Shown piece after piece: positions 17,153-26,044 of a stretch of 37,191 nt of DNA. This stretch comes from an uncultured Prevotellaceae bacterium (GTDB lineage: Bacteria > Bacteroidota > Bacteroidia > Bacteroidales > Bacteroidaceae). The stretch covers positions 1-37,191 of the forward strand of contig CALCEL010000018.1 in the NCBI GenBank assembly GCA_937900485.1, in the 5' to 3' direction. Each line of letters opens with the position of its first letter. Position 1 is the first letter of the stretch. A program made the position numbers and the translations under genes. Under the pieces are notes generated by a model. That model was not told the origin of the DNA. It searched no databases and saw nothing but the letters and a program-made list of their open reading frames with translations.

Positions 17153-18235
17153 TTACACAAATTCGTCACCGAACTTCATCTGAGCGTCAACGACAAATTT
17201 TCTGATCGCTTTCTTGTCATCCTTCTTGCATATCACCAACACATCGCCTTCCTCAACGACCATATAATCCTCCAGTCCCTGAATAACAGCCACATGGCCA
17301 TTAGGCAATTTAACCACACAGTTCTTGCATCCGTACAACAACGACTGCGAGTCAATCACGACATTATTATCCTCATCCTTCGGCATGGCCTCGTGCACAG
17401 CGTTCCATGTACCCATATCCTGCCAGCCAAAATGGCACTGCAGCACATCCACGTTGTCGGACTTCTCCAACACGCTTTGCTCGACATTCAGATTAGGAAC
17501 TTTCGAATATATGCTGTCCACATCTTCTTTTGAGATTATGTTCTCGGCGTAATCATCCGCAATAGACTCCAATACAGCCGTCAGCTCCAGGTTCTTGCCG
17601 TAAGCCGCCCTCAACAGTGTCGCAGCTCCCCAGGCGAACACACCCGTGTTCCACAGGAACTCACCACTCTCGTAGAACACGTTGGCGAAGTCTTTCTCAG
17701 GCTTCTCAGTGAAGCTTCTCACTTTGAATATATCATCTCCGATAGGATCTGACATCTGAATATATCCGAATTCCGTCTCTGGTCGTGTAGGCGGTATTCC
17801 CAATGTCAGCAGGCGAGCGTTTTTGCTCACATAGTCAAGAGCGTTGAGTACATCCCTCTCAAACTCTTCCTCATTACTGATAAGCTGGTCGGACGGGCTG
17901 ACCACCATCACGGCAGTCCTGTCACGTCTACATATCTCGAGCGACGCCCAGGTCACGGGAGGTACGGTGTTACGTCTCATCGGCTCCAGCAGGAGATTGA
18001 CATCCTTGATGCCCGGTAACTGTTCCCTCACAATCTTCTCGTACATAGAGTTGGTCACCACAAGTATATTGTCCTCGCTGATGAAACGCCTGAACCTCTC
18101 ATACGTAGCCTGAAGCATGGACTGTCCCCTGTTCAATATATCTTGAAACTGTTTTGGTTTTTTAACGCGACTGGTCGGCCACAATCTCATCCCTACACCT
18201 CCAGCCAATATGACACAATAATAGTTACTGCTCAT
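17153..18235 (-). CDS. manC: Mannose-1-phosphate guanylyltransferase
   Basis: This 360-residue protein makes GDP-mannose from mannose-1-phosphate and GTP. The nucleotidyltransferase signature is VILAGGVGMRLWPTSR (residues about 8-23), with KPKQF next. Other family motifs are VVSPSDQLI, the FTEKPE signature (about residue 174), FLWNTGVFAWG and CHFGWQDMGTWNAV. It lacks the C-terminal isomerase domain of the bifunctional ManC type, so it should be single-function. GDP-mannose is the substrate of Gmd encoded at the right end of the window. It follows the HMA-like gene after 65 bp with no promoter seen between, so they may share a transcript. Confidence 0.93.
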   Translation of the reverse strand: MSSNYYCVILAGGVGMRLWPTSRVKKPKQFQDILNRGQSMLQATYERFRRFISEDNILVVTNSMYEKIVREQLPGIKDVNLLLEPMRRNTVPPVTWASLEICRRDRTAVMVVSPSDQLISNEEEFERDVLNALDYVSKNARLLTLGIPPTRPETEFGYIQMSDPIGDDIFKVRSFTEKPEKDFANVFYESGEFLWNTGVFAWGAATLLRAAYGKNLELTAVLESIADDYAENIISKEDVDSIYSKVPNLNVEQSVLEKSDNVDVLQCHFGWQDMGTWNAVHEAMPKDEDNNVVIDSQSLLYGCKNCVVKLPNGHVAVIQGLEDYMVVEEGDVLVICKKDDKKAIRKFVVDAQMKFGDEFV

Positions 18236-18300
18236 CGCACAATGTCTTTAATCGCCGCACGGCGGCATAATCTAATCCTGAAACAAACCACAAATCACCA

Positions 18301-18660
18301 TCACATCTGCGAAGATGCTCCGGACATACCGTCTACGGTTCTTTTCTCTCTCTTAAGCCCTTTCACATCCACGTCAGACCGCACGTCAACTTGGTAGTGC
18401 ATATTTCTCAGAGTCTTAACAATCATGACTGAATCCGTCTTTTCCGCATCGTAGGTCACCGAGATAACTTTATTAGCCTCATCCTTTGAGACTCTTCTCA
18501 CGCCTTCAATTTCACGCAGTCCTTTTCTGACGGCAGCCTCATCCTCACTTCTCGCCACCTCCGGCGTTGTATTCAGCGTGATAACCCTCAGTTGTTTTGC
18601 GCAAAGAGTCACACAGCCAAGAACGACAGCCACAATTGCAATCATTTTCTTCCAGTTCAT
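18301..18660 (-). CDS. Exported HMA-like small protein without metal-binding cysteines
   Basis: This 119-residue protein has a signal peptide (MIAIVAVVLGCVTLCA). Residues about 24-95 have the pattern of a heavy-metal-associated ferredoxin-like fold: a strand, a helix (VRKGLREIEGVRRVSKDEAN), a strand (KVISVTYDAEKT) and a second helix (VMIVKTLRNMHYQVDV). The CXXC loop that binds copper or mercury in this family is replaced by NTTPEVARSE, and the mature protein has no cysteine. A metal role is therefore doubtful. It carries a near-consensus promoter and lies upstream of manC. Function unknown. Confidence 0.65.
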   Translation of the reverse strand: MNWKKMIAIVAVVLGCVTLCAKQLRVITLNTTPEVARSEDEAAVRKGLREIEGVRRVSKDEANKVISVTYDAEKTDSVMIVKTLRNMHYQVDVRSDVDVKGLKREKRTVDGMSGASSQM

Positions 18661-18688
18661 AATATGTCAATATAAATTCCACTCATTG

Positions 18689-18719
18689 CAAATGTAACTA
18701 TCTTTTGTTAAACGCCAAA
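18689..18719 (-). promoter_or_regulatory. Bacteroidetes-type promoter for the HMA-like gene (and perhaps manC)
   Basis: On the minus strand TTTG (18719-18716), a 19-bp spacer and TACATTTG (18696-18689) match the consensus. Transcription would start near 18682, about 20 bases before the ATG. Confidence 0.7.
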
Positions 18720-18774
18720 TAAAAAGCTTCTTTTTTTCTGTCCTTCAAAGTTTGTCCGATCAGTCCTCTGACAC

Positions 18775-20685
18775 TTATTGTACAGCAAATCTCACATAAA
18801 CGTCCGCCACTCTCACAACGTCCCCATCATCGTTCACATATCTCATGCGTACCACATGCGAGTCGCCCTTGGCGCAGTTGGCCGGATGACATCCGTAACT
18901 CCAAGAAAACAGGTCATTCGACTCAATATACACATGTCCGCGTCCCCACGGTGCAGTATCACCATTCTCATCGTACCATGCGCCATACTCATCGGCAGCG
19001 GTGTTCTCACCCTCCATTCCGTTGGAGTTGACCGGCACGAGAGTCAGGTTCTCCTCATCGTACTCTCCCATATACTCCTTAAGTTTAGCGCGGCTGATGT
19101 TTATCTTTCCGCTTTGAGAATATCCTTTACTGAATGAACACGTGACGTTCACATCAAAAGAACCCACCATCACAGTATCTCTTATGCCGTTTCCTTTAGG
19201 CACAGGGTAAGAGGCGATGATTTCATCCAGGTAATTCTTTCTGTCCTCGAGCCACTCTTTCATGTTTTCAATCTCCTCATCGACGTCAAACACTTTTGTC
19301 TCCCCATTTTCCCACCAGTATGACTCTGTTTCCGTAATAGGCCATCTTTCAATCTCACGTCCGTACGCACCCTTACTCAATTCCTTCACGTACAGCATAG
19401 TCTCCGTCCACGGTTTGGTGAATATGCTGTCCGACAGCTCACTCCATCGGCTCTTGTAATCCTCGACGAAGTCACGGACATTGAACAAGTCAATAAAGAA
19501 CTTAGAGATTTTATACTGCCCGTTCTGTCTCACCGGATTTGTTCCATAAATCAGTTCTGTGTGATCTGAGAAGAAAGTGTGCCCCGCGTACATATTACTC
19601 CAGTCGAAGTCATACCCGGCATCCCAATCCCACACAGGACCAAACACAAACTTACCATCTTTATCCTTGTACATATATATACTGCGCGGGGCGTCTATCT
19701 CCACATTATACAGATACTCATGCATCTGCAGCAGTCCGATGAAAGAGTTAACGTCAAGCATGGACTTCACCTTCTCATAATCGAGGCTCTTAATCGCTGA
19801 CTCCAGCTTAGCGAATTCCTTTCTTATCGAGTCCACGCACTCCTTGGTAGGGTCTTTTGGATACTTGACACACAACGGCAAGTTATAGACCGAAGACCAG
19901 AAATTATTAGTGGCATCAGGACTGAGACTCGGTCCGTCGTCTTGGTCGAACGAGAGCATGACACCCTCATTCTCGTCAATGTTCACTCTATTCTTTTCCA
20001 CTTCAATCTTTTCTGTCAACTGGTAAACGCCCACATACTCGCCATCGAGAAAAACCTCGACGTAACGTGTGTGGTTCGTATTAGGCATCTCCATCACGCG
20101 CGCCACCTCAAACGCGAATGTGTTCATAAGGTCCGTCACGTCCCTGTAGTTAGCCAGGAGGTTCCAGTCTTTCGCCTTAGACAGCCCGAGTATCTTACTC
20201 TTAGTGTCAAGCTTAAACTTATACGGTTTTTTCTCGTACCACTCCCACGAGCTGTTGCCTCGTCCTTTCACACGGGCCGTTCCACAGTAATCAGAATACT
20301 CACCCTTTCCGTCAATGCTAATCACGCAGTTCGCCCAGTTATCCTTATCGTATATTCCTACCATTCCCTCAGTGAATATATGCATGGTGAACACCTTATA
20401 ATTATTATGTCCCTTGACGTCATCAGTCATCTTGTCCGCCCAACACACTGAGTCAATGTCGGCGACGCTGAGGGGAACAGATGTAACAGCTCCGTCCTGG
20501 CGGCTCATATAAATGTTGAGAGTCTCCCATTCATCAGAGAAATCAAGGTGACTCATGGTTTGAGTTGTAACAGGAGTTTTCCAGTTTACACCTTTATATG
20601 TATGAAACACGTTCATATAGTCTTGAGCCATCAGACATGGCAGAGACGCGACAGTCATAAACGCAAAGGCAAATATCTTTTTCAT
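18775..20685 (-). CDS. CotH kinase family secreted protein with DUF4859-like C-terminus
   Basis: This 636-residue protein has a signal peptide (FAFAFMTVASLPCLMAQ). Residues about 95-480 match the CotH family: VKGRGNSSWEWYEKKPYKFK, the LGLSKAKDWNLLANYRD segment, LDGEYVGVYQLTEKIEVEKN, and FGPVWDWDAGYDFDW with metal-site Asp residues. This copy shows the full RGRGNS-type motif. The last 120 residues or so (YSQSGKINISRAKLKEYMG, AADEYGAWYDENGD, WSYGCHP) resemble DUF4859, a beta domain of Bacteroidetes surface proteins. No T9SS tail is seen. It may phosphorylate or bind surface components; no substrate can be named. A -7 box lies at 20783-20790. Confidence 0.85.
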   Translation of the reverse strand: MKKIFAFAFMTVASLPCLMAQDYMNVFHTYKGVNWKTPVTTQTMSHLDFSDEWETLNIYMSRQDGAVTSVPLSVADIDSVCWADKMTDDVKGHNNYKVFTMHIFTEGMVGIYDKDNWANCVISIDGKGEYSDYCGTARVKGRGNSSWEWYEKKPYKFKLDTKSKILGLSKAKDWNLLANYRDVTDLMNTFAFEVARVMEMPNTNHTRYVEVFLDGEYVGVYQLTEKIEVEKNRVNIDENEGVMLSFDQDDGPSLSPDATNNFWSSVYNLPLCVKYPKDPTKECVDSIRKEFAKLESAIKSLDYEKVKSMLDVNSFIGLLQMHEYLYNVEIDAPRSIYMYKDKDGKFVFGPVWDWDAGYDFDWSNMYAGHTFFSDHTELIYGTNPVRQNGQYKISKFFIDLFNVRDFVEDYKSRWSELSDSIFTKPWTETMLYVKELSKGAYGREIERWPITETESYWWENGETKVFDVDEEIENMKEWLEDRKNYLDEIIASYPVPKGNGIRDTVMVGSFDVNVTCSFSKGYSQSGKINISRAKLKEYMGEYDEENLTLVPVNSNGMEGENTAADEYGAWYDENGDTAPWGRGHVYIESNDLFSWSYGCHPANCAKGDSHVVRMRYVNDDGDVVRVADVYVRFAVQ

Positions 20686-20782
20686 GATTATAAATTTATG
20701 ATTATTTCAAGACGATTATATCCGGGAGATGACGCTAACATAACTAAGTTATGACAATGCCGTGAGTGTCACTTGACACCCG

Positions 20783-20790
20783 CAAAGTTA
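20783..20790 (-). promoter_or_regulatory. -7 box for the CotH gene
   Basis: The minus strand reads TAACTTTG (20790-20783), fitting TAnnTTTG. No clear -33 match is seen. The leader would be about 90 bases. Confidence 0.4.
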
Positions 20791-20807
20791 ATATAATTGT
20801 CTGCCGG

Positions 20808-20839
20808 CTTGCGCTTTTTCACCGAATAAGTTATTTTTG
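20808..20839 (+). promoter_or_regulatory. Promoter for the cobalamin genes
   Basis: TATTTTTG (20832-20839) has CTTG (20808-20811) 20 bp upstream. The ATG of cobT is at 20857, so the leader is only about ten bases, too short for a cobalamin riboswitch. Confidence 0.55.
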
Positions 20840-20856
20840 CAAAAAATATTTGGACT

Positions 20857-21921
20857 ATGTTACAAGAAATAGACGATTCTTTCGTCCCTATGCTTCAGAA
20901 AAAAATAGACAACCTCAACAAGCCGAAAGGTGCGTTGGGCACACTGGAGTCCTTGGCACTGCAAATAGGTCTGATCCAACACACTCTCACACCGTCTCTG
21001 ACCAATCCGTGTCATGTGTTATTCGGAGGTGACCACGGAATAGAACACGAGCATGTCAGTGTCAGTCCTCGTGAGGTGACATGGCAACAAATGATAAACT
21101 TCGGACGCGGAGGAGGTGGAGTTAACATGTTCTGCCGCCAACACGGATTTGACCTTCACATAGTAGACGTCGGCGTGGACCACGACTTCGGTCCGATTAA
21201 TCACGGACACATTATTAACAGGAAGATTGCTCACGGCACACGTGACTTCCTGTTTGGCCCCGCAATGACAATGGAAGAATACGAGCAGGCGCTCGCTGTA
21301 GGTGCCGAGATGACGGACAAGTGCCACGGCAAAGGATGCAACGTGATCAGCTTTGGCGAGATGGGCATAGCAAACACATCCCCATCAAGCATATGGATGC
21401 ATCTGATGCTCGACATTCCTTTAGAAAAATGTGTTGGAGCCGGCTCTGGTCTGAACGATGAGGGCATACGTCACAAATATGACGTGCTAAAGTCATGCGT
21501 GGACAAATACCTGACAGCCATGAAGTCTCAGAACATATACAACGTGAAAAGGAAGGATTTCATATCCGCTATTCCATATTTCGGTGGCTATGAGATGGTG
21601 GCGGCGATTGGAGCCATGCTGAGAGCCGCCGAGCACAGGATGATAATACTTGTTGACGGTTTTATCATGACAGCATGCATGTTAGCAGCTTCGAAGATAG
21701 ACAAAAACATCATGAGCTACGCTGTGTTTGGTCACTGCGGCGACGAGTCCGGACACAAGATGATGCTGGATGCTATGGGTGCTCACCCCCTGCTCTCCTT
21801 AGGTCTACGTCTTGGTGAGGGAACAGGTGCACTCTGCGCGTATCCTCTTCTTCAATCAGCCGTGAACATGCTAAACGAGATGGACAATTTCGAGCATGCG
21901 AACATCACAAAATACTTCTGA
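20857..21921 (+). CDS. cobT: Nicotinate-nucleotide:dimethylbenzimidazole phosphoribosyltransferase
   Basis: This 354-residue protein activates the lower ligand base of cobalamin as its alpha-ribotide. Family motifs are NKPKGALGTLESLALQIG near the N-terminus, HVLFGGDHGIEHEHVSVSP, the glycine-rich FGRGGGGVNMFC, and GEMGIANTSPSS. The catalytic base is predicted as E321 in LRLGEGTGALCAYPLLQSAV. Length is normal. It opens a same-strand series; cobS begins 2 bp after its stop, so they are probably co-translated. Confidence 0.95.
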   Translation: MLQEIDDSFVPMLQKKIDNLNKPKGALGTLESLALQIGLIQHTLTPSLTNPCHVLFGGDHGIEHEHVSVSPREVTWQQMINFGRGGGGVNMFCRQHGFDLHIVDVGVDHDFGPINHGHIINRKIAHGTRDFLFGPAMTMEEYEQALAVGAEMTDKCHGKGCNVISFGEMGIANTSPSSIWMHLMLDIPLEKCVGAGSGLNDEGIRHKYDVLKSCVDKYLTAMKSQNIYNVKRKDFISAIPYFGGYEMVAAIGAMLRAAEHRMIILVDGFIMTACMLAASKIDKNIMSYAVFGHCGDESGHKMMLDAMGAHPLLSLGLRLGEGTGALCAYPLLQSAVNMLNEMDNFEHANITKYF

Positions 21922-21923
21922 CC

Positions 21924-22730
21924 ATGAAACATTTCTCATATAGACTCATCGCCTCACTCTGTTTCTTCACGAGACTTCCCTTTTGGAGGATTACCAACGT
22001 GCCGGCGGAATACTACAAGCAAGTAGTTCCTTTATGGCCCGCAGCGGGATGGGTGACCGGTGGAGCGATGGCTGTGTCATACTTTTTGTTCCGTCTTATC
22101 TTCCCGACACCTTTCAGCCTATTGTCTGCGTTATGCGTACGCACACTAGTCACCGGAGCTTTACACGAGGACGGGTTCGCTGACTTCTGCGACGGATTCG
22201 GCGGCGGAAACAACCGCGAGCACATCTTAGACATCATGAAAGACTCACGGGTAGGCACATACGGAGTAATCGGACTGATTCTGTACTACCTACTCTTTTA
22301 CAACACACTGACCGACATTGCAGAAATAGTGACACACGCGGACGTGACACTGCCTGTCATTATCTTCACTGCTGATGTTATGAGTAAAGCAGTCAGCAGC
22401 ACATTGATATACAGTTTAGCGTACGCACGCACTGAGCAAAGCGCCAAGAACAGACTTGTCTATTGCGAGTCAAGTCTGACGGACAAATTAATGACTACAT
22501 GCCTAAGCGTCATACCATGCGTCATCCTGTACGCACTGTGTACCACTCTGCCATTAGTGACACTGGGTCTCTCCGTCCTGGCGGCATGTGTAGTGCGCTC
22601 CATACTTGTCCATCACATGCGTCGTCGTATACAAGGATATACTGGGGACTGTTGTGGAGCCACGTTCATAATATGTGAGCTATCCATGTATGCCACAACC
22701 CTTGCGTGCGTCCACATGACATGCAATTGA
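21924..22730 (+). CDS. cobS: Adenosylcobinamide-GDP ribazoletransferase (cobalamin synthase)
   Basis: This 268-residue integral membrane protein joins adenosylcobinamide-GDP to alpha-ribazole. It shows DGFADFCDGFGGG (residues 83-95), DSRVGTYGVIGLIL (107-120), and repeated hydrophobic segments to the C-terminus, as in CobS. It follows cobT by 2 bp. In many bacteria cobU and cobC sit next to it; neither is seen here. Confidence 0.95.
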   Translation: MKHFSYRLIASLCFFTRLPFWRITNVPAEYYKQVVPLWPAAGWVTGGAMAVSYFLFRLIFPTPFSLLSALCVRTLVTGALHEDGFADFCDGFGGGNNREHILDIMKDSRVGTYGVIGLILYYLLFYNTLTDIAEIVTHADVTLPVIIFTADVMSKAVSSTLIYSLAYARTEQSAKNRLVYCESSLTDKLMTTCLSVIPCVILYALCTTLPLVTLGLSVLAACVVRSILVHHMRRRIQGYTGDCCGATFIICELSMYATTLACVHMTCN

Positions 22731-22774
22731 CCAAGTCATCATCACGCCAACATAACTTCATAGCACGATTAAAA

Positions 22775-24565
22775 ATGATTCTGATATTCGGAGGAACGAC
22801 TGAAGGACGTATCGCTGCCGAGACTTGTGACACGGCAGGAAAACCCTTCTACTATAGCACTAAGGGAGAGACGCAGGAGATAAACCTGATTAACGGACTA
22901 CGTCTGACCGGAGCGATGACCTCAAGCGAGATCGCCACGTTTTGCGTCGCCAATGACATACGGTGCGTCATTGACGCCGCTCATCCCTTTGCGGAGAACC
23001 TCCACAAATCGTTGGCGGAGGCAGAACGTACCTGCCAAGAGCTTAACCACAAAATTACAGTGATAAGGATGATGCGTTCATTCGCTAAAACCGATGTGCG
23101 AGCGATATGGTGCGACACATATAGTGATGCCGTGAAGAAAATGGAAGACAGTGGAGTGAAACGCCTATTAGCTCTCACCGGCGTAAACACTATGGAAAAA
23201 CTTAAACTGTTTTGGAGCAGACACGTCACATTCTTCAGGATATTAAACAGGAAAGAGAGCATTGACATAGCAAAGAAGCTGTGTTTCCCTTCAGAAAACA
23301 TCATATTCTTCAATGATGACGTAACGCTCCCGACTACAGAGGATGAGAGCGAGCTGATGAGGAGACTGAATGTTGACGCAATAATCACAAAAGAATCAGG
23401 CGAAAGCGGCGGCTTCCGTACAAAAGTCGAAGCGGCGGCACAATCAGGAATCATGACATTCGTCATCAGACGTCCATCACCTCCCGACAGTTTTGTGCAA
23501 GTGACCGGAAGACACACTCTCAGACGAGCCATAGAGCATTACCTGCCGGACTTCTTCCCACTTCGTACCGGTCTAACGACAGGCGCCTGCGCCACCGCTG
23601 CCACAAAGGCCGCCTTACTGGCATTACTCTCATCTGACACATCGGAGTCCGTAAGCTTCGCCCTTCCTGACGGCGAGACTCTCACGATACCGATTCTCAG
23701 CACAACGACAGGTCCGTCATATGCTGAGTCCGCAGTCAAGAAAGAGTCCGGCGACGACCCCGACGTAACCAACGGATGCATCATACGCTCCAGAGTGAGT
23801 CGGGGCACACACGGCATACGTTTCCTTCAAGGAACAGGAGTAGGGACAGTCACCTTACCCGGATTAGGGATAGAGGTGGGAGAACCAGCCATCAACACCA
23901 CACCTCGCAAGATGATCACAGAAGCCATCAGGGAATTGTCCGATGAAGACTTCGACATCACCATCTCCGTCGAGGATGGTGAGAATCTGGCCAAACACAC
24001 GTTTAACCCGAGGGTAGGAGTAATCGGAGGCATCAGCATAATCGGCACGTCAGGTATAATACATCCTCTAAGCAACGAGGCATTCAAGGACAGCATAAAA
24101 CGTGAGATTGAAGTAGCCAAGGCCATCGGCTGCAAGGAGATAGCCTTCACTTCTGGCAAGAAGAGTGAGGACATACTACGTGAAAGCAAGGACATCCGTT
24201 GCATCCATCACGGCAACTTCATCGGGGAGACCTTAAAATATGCATTCGACCAGGGATTCAGGGACGTCACACTGGCTATCATGATTGGCAAAGCCGTCAA
24301 GCTGGCAGAAGGGCATCTTGACACTCACTCACATAAGGCCACCATGAACAAGTCGTTCATGAAAGAGACCGCCTTGAGTCACGGATGTTCACAAGCAGCC
24401 TGCGACGTTATTGATGGCATCACACTGGCGAGAGAACTCTGGAGCCGTCTAGAGAAAGACGACCTGCGTCTGTTCATTGACGCCATCACACAGAAGTGCC
24501 GACGTCACTGTGAGACTGTGTTTCCCGAAGGTAACTTAACTGTAGTCGTAATAAAAGAAAGATAA
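22775..24565 (+). CDS. cobK-cbiD: Fusion of precorrin-6A reductase (CobK/CbiJ) and cobalt-precorrin-5B methyltransferase (CbiD)
   Basis: An ATG at 22706 would overlap cobS and add 23 unlike residues; the start at 22775 gives the expected MILIFGGTTEGR. Residues 1 to about 255 match CobK/CbiJ (VIDAAHPFAENL at 65-76, ITKESGESGGF at 204-214). Residues about 262-596 match CbiD, starting at FPLRTGLTTGACATAATKAA, with VGVIGGISIIGTSGI further on. CbiD methylates C-1 during ring contraction; CobK/CbiJ then reduces the macrocycle. Joining two nearly successive enzymes suggests channelling. The order in the protein (reductase first) is opposite to the order of the reactions. Length (596) equals the sum of the two enzymes. 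Confidence 0.92.
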   Translation: MILIFGGTTEGRIAAETCDTAGKPFYYSTKGETQEINLINGLRLTGAMTSSEIATFCVANDIRCVIDAAHPFAENLHKSLAEAERTCQELNHKITVIRMMRSFAKTDVRAIWCDTYSDAVKKMEDSGVKRLLALTGVNTMEKLKLFWSRHVTFFRILNRKESIDIAKKLCFPSENIIFFNDDVTLPTTEDESELMRRLNVDAIITKESGESGGFRTKVEAAAQSGIMTFVIRRPSPPDSFVQVTGRHTLRRAIEHYLPDFFPLRTGLTTGACATAATKAALLALLSSDTSESVSFALPDGETLTIPILSTTTGPSYAESAVKKESGDDPDVTNGCIIRSRVSRGTHGIRFLQGTGVGTVTLPGLGIEVGEPAINTTPRKMITEAIRELSDEDFDITISVEDGENLAKHTFNPRVGVIGGISIIGTSGIIHPLSNEAFKDSIKREIEVAKAIGCKEIAFTSGKKSEDILRESKDIRCIHHGNFIGETLKYAFDQGFRDVTLAIMIGKAVKLAEGHLDTHSHKATMNKSFMKETALSHGCSQAACDVIDGITLARELWSRLEKDDLRLFIDAITQKCRRHCETVFPEGNLTVVVIKER

Positions 24566-24570
24566 ATATC

Positions 24571-25896
24571 ATGAACTCTTTTCTCATTGGTGCAGCCACG
24601 TCCAACAGTGGTAAGACGACGGTCTCCATCGGACTGATGCGGGCGTTGCGAAAAAGAGGGCTGACGGTTCAGCCTTACAAATGCGGACCCGACTATATCG
24701 ACACAAAATTTCACACGATAGCCTGCGGCAACGAGTCTGTCAATCTTGACACATGGCTATCGTCCAAAGAGCACGTGAGACACGTGTTCCATAAATACGG
24801 CAAGGACGCGGACATGAGAGTCGTGGAGGGAGTCATGGGACTTTATGACGGATATGACAGATATAACGGAAGCAGCGGAGATATCGCCACGCTACTCGAC
24901 ATTCCCGTCATATTGGTAATAAACGCCAAGTCCGTAGCCTACTCCGTCGCCCCCCTCATCTACGGTTTCAGCAACTTCTCCGTCAACGGCTCACACGTGA
25001 AGATAGCGGGAGTGATTTTCAATATGGTAAGCTCCGACAACCACTATCACCACCTTAAATCAGCCTGCGACGATGCGGGTATACCTTGCCTCGGGTACAT
25101 CAGTAATAATCCCAAGCTGTCCATCCCTGGCCGCCATCTTGGTTTGTCAACTGATGAACTCGACAAAATGGAAGAACTGATAGAATTGTGCTCCGAGGAG
25201 ATAGAAAAGCACGTTGACATGACAATGCTCATAAGGTCTGTGTATGACGAGACATCACTTCGGAAACAAGCTAAGGCGGAGACACATTTCTTCCAGCTGA
25301 ATAAGATATGTGAGAAAAGAATAGCCATAGCAAGAGACGAGGCATTCAACTTCACCTACAGGGCAAACATCGACGCATTGGCAAAAAACGCTGAGATAGT
25401 GTACTTCTCACCGCTCGCAGACCAGCGCATTCCAGCCTGCGACTGGCTTTATCTGCCAGGGGGATATCCTGAACTTTACGCGGAAAGACTATACGACAAC
25501 AAGACAATGCGCGACAGCATAAAGGAGTACGCGGAGCACGGAGGACACATATACGCCGAGTGTGGCGGACTGATGTATCTGTCGAAATCCATTGAGGTGG
25601 TCGATGATGTCAGCGGTTCCTGTAAGAACTATGACATGTGCGGTGTCCTGCCCATAGAGACGACCATGGAAGGTGCGCGTCTACACCTTGGCTATCGCAT
25701 GCTGAAACAGAACGGACGAGTGATGAGAGGACATGAGTTCCATTATTCTAAGGTGAAAGAGTCAGACTCTTACCCGAGGGAACTCGTGATAGAACACTGT
25801 CAATACACATCAAAAGGAGCACCTGCCGACACTTGCCTATACAGATACCGTAACGTCGTGGCAGGATACACACATTGGTACTGGGGTGACATCTGA
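24571..25896 (+). CDS. cbiA: Cobyrinate a,c-diamide synthase
   Basis: This 441-residue protein amidates the a and c side chains of cobyrinate using glutamine and ATP. The N-terminal dethiobiotin-synthetase-like domain has the P-loop GAATSNSGKTTVSIG (residues 7-21) and KCGPDYIDTKFH; VVEGVMGLYDGYD follows. The C-terminal class I glutaminase domain has YLPGGYPELYAERL and the nucleophile Cys331 in AECGGLMYLSKS, with a His in GHEFHYS and the terminal GYTHWYWGD. It follows the cobK-cbiD fusion by 5 bp and ends the cobalamin group. Confidence 0.95.
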   Translation: MNSFLIGAATSNSGKTTVSIGLMRALRKRGLTVQPYKCGPDYIDTKFHTIACGNESVNLDTWLSSKEHVRHVFHKYGKDADMRVVEGVMGLYDGYDRYNGSSGDIATLLDIPVILVINAKSVAYSVAPLIYGFSNFSVNGSHVKIAGVIFNMVSSDNHYHHLKSACDDAGIPCLGYISNNPKLSIPGRHLGLSTDELDKMEELIELCSEEIEKHVDMTMLIRSVYDETSLRKQAKAETHFFQLNKICEKRIAIARDEAFNFTYRANIDALAKNAEIVYFSPLADQRIPACDWLYLPGGYPELYAERLYDNKTMRDSIKEYAEHGGHIYAECGGLMYLSKSIEVVDDVSGSCKNYDMCGVLPIETTMEGARLHLGYRMLKQNGRVMRGHEFHYSKVKESDSYPRELVIEHCQYTSKGAPADTCLYRYRNVVAGYTHWYWGDI

Positions 25897-26006
25897 CACA
25901 TCACAATGACATCAACAACACATAAACACGAAATAAAACGTCAGCAAATTACGCACATCACTCGCAGTTTTTCACATCCAGTCATCTGTATCTCGTTAAT
26001 TGTTAC

Positions 26007-26014
26007 TATCTTTG
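26007..26014 (+). promoter_or_regulatory. -7 box for the YjbH-like/coaX/leuA-like group
   Basis: TATCTTTG fits TAnnTTTG and lies 31 bp before the ATG at 26045. No good -33 match is visible. Confidence 0.5.
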
Positions 26015-26044
26015 CGGAAAATTCACAATGTATAAAACAGTATT

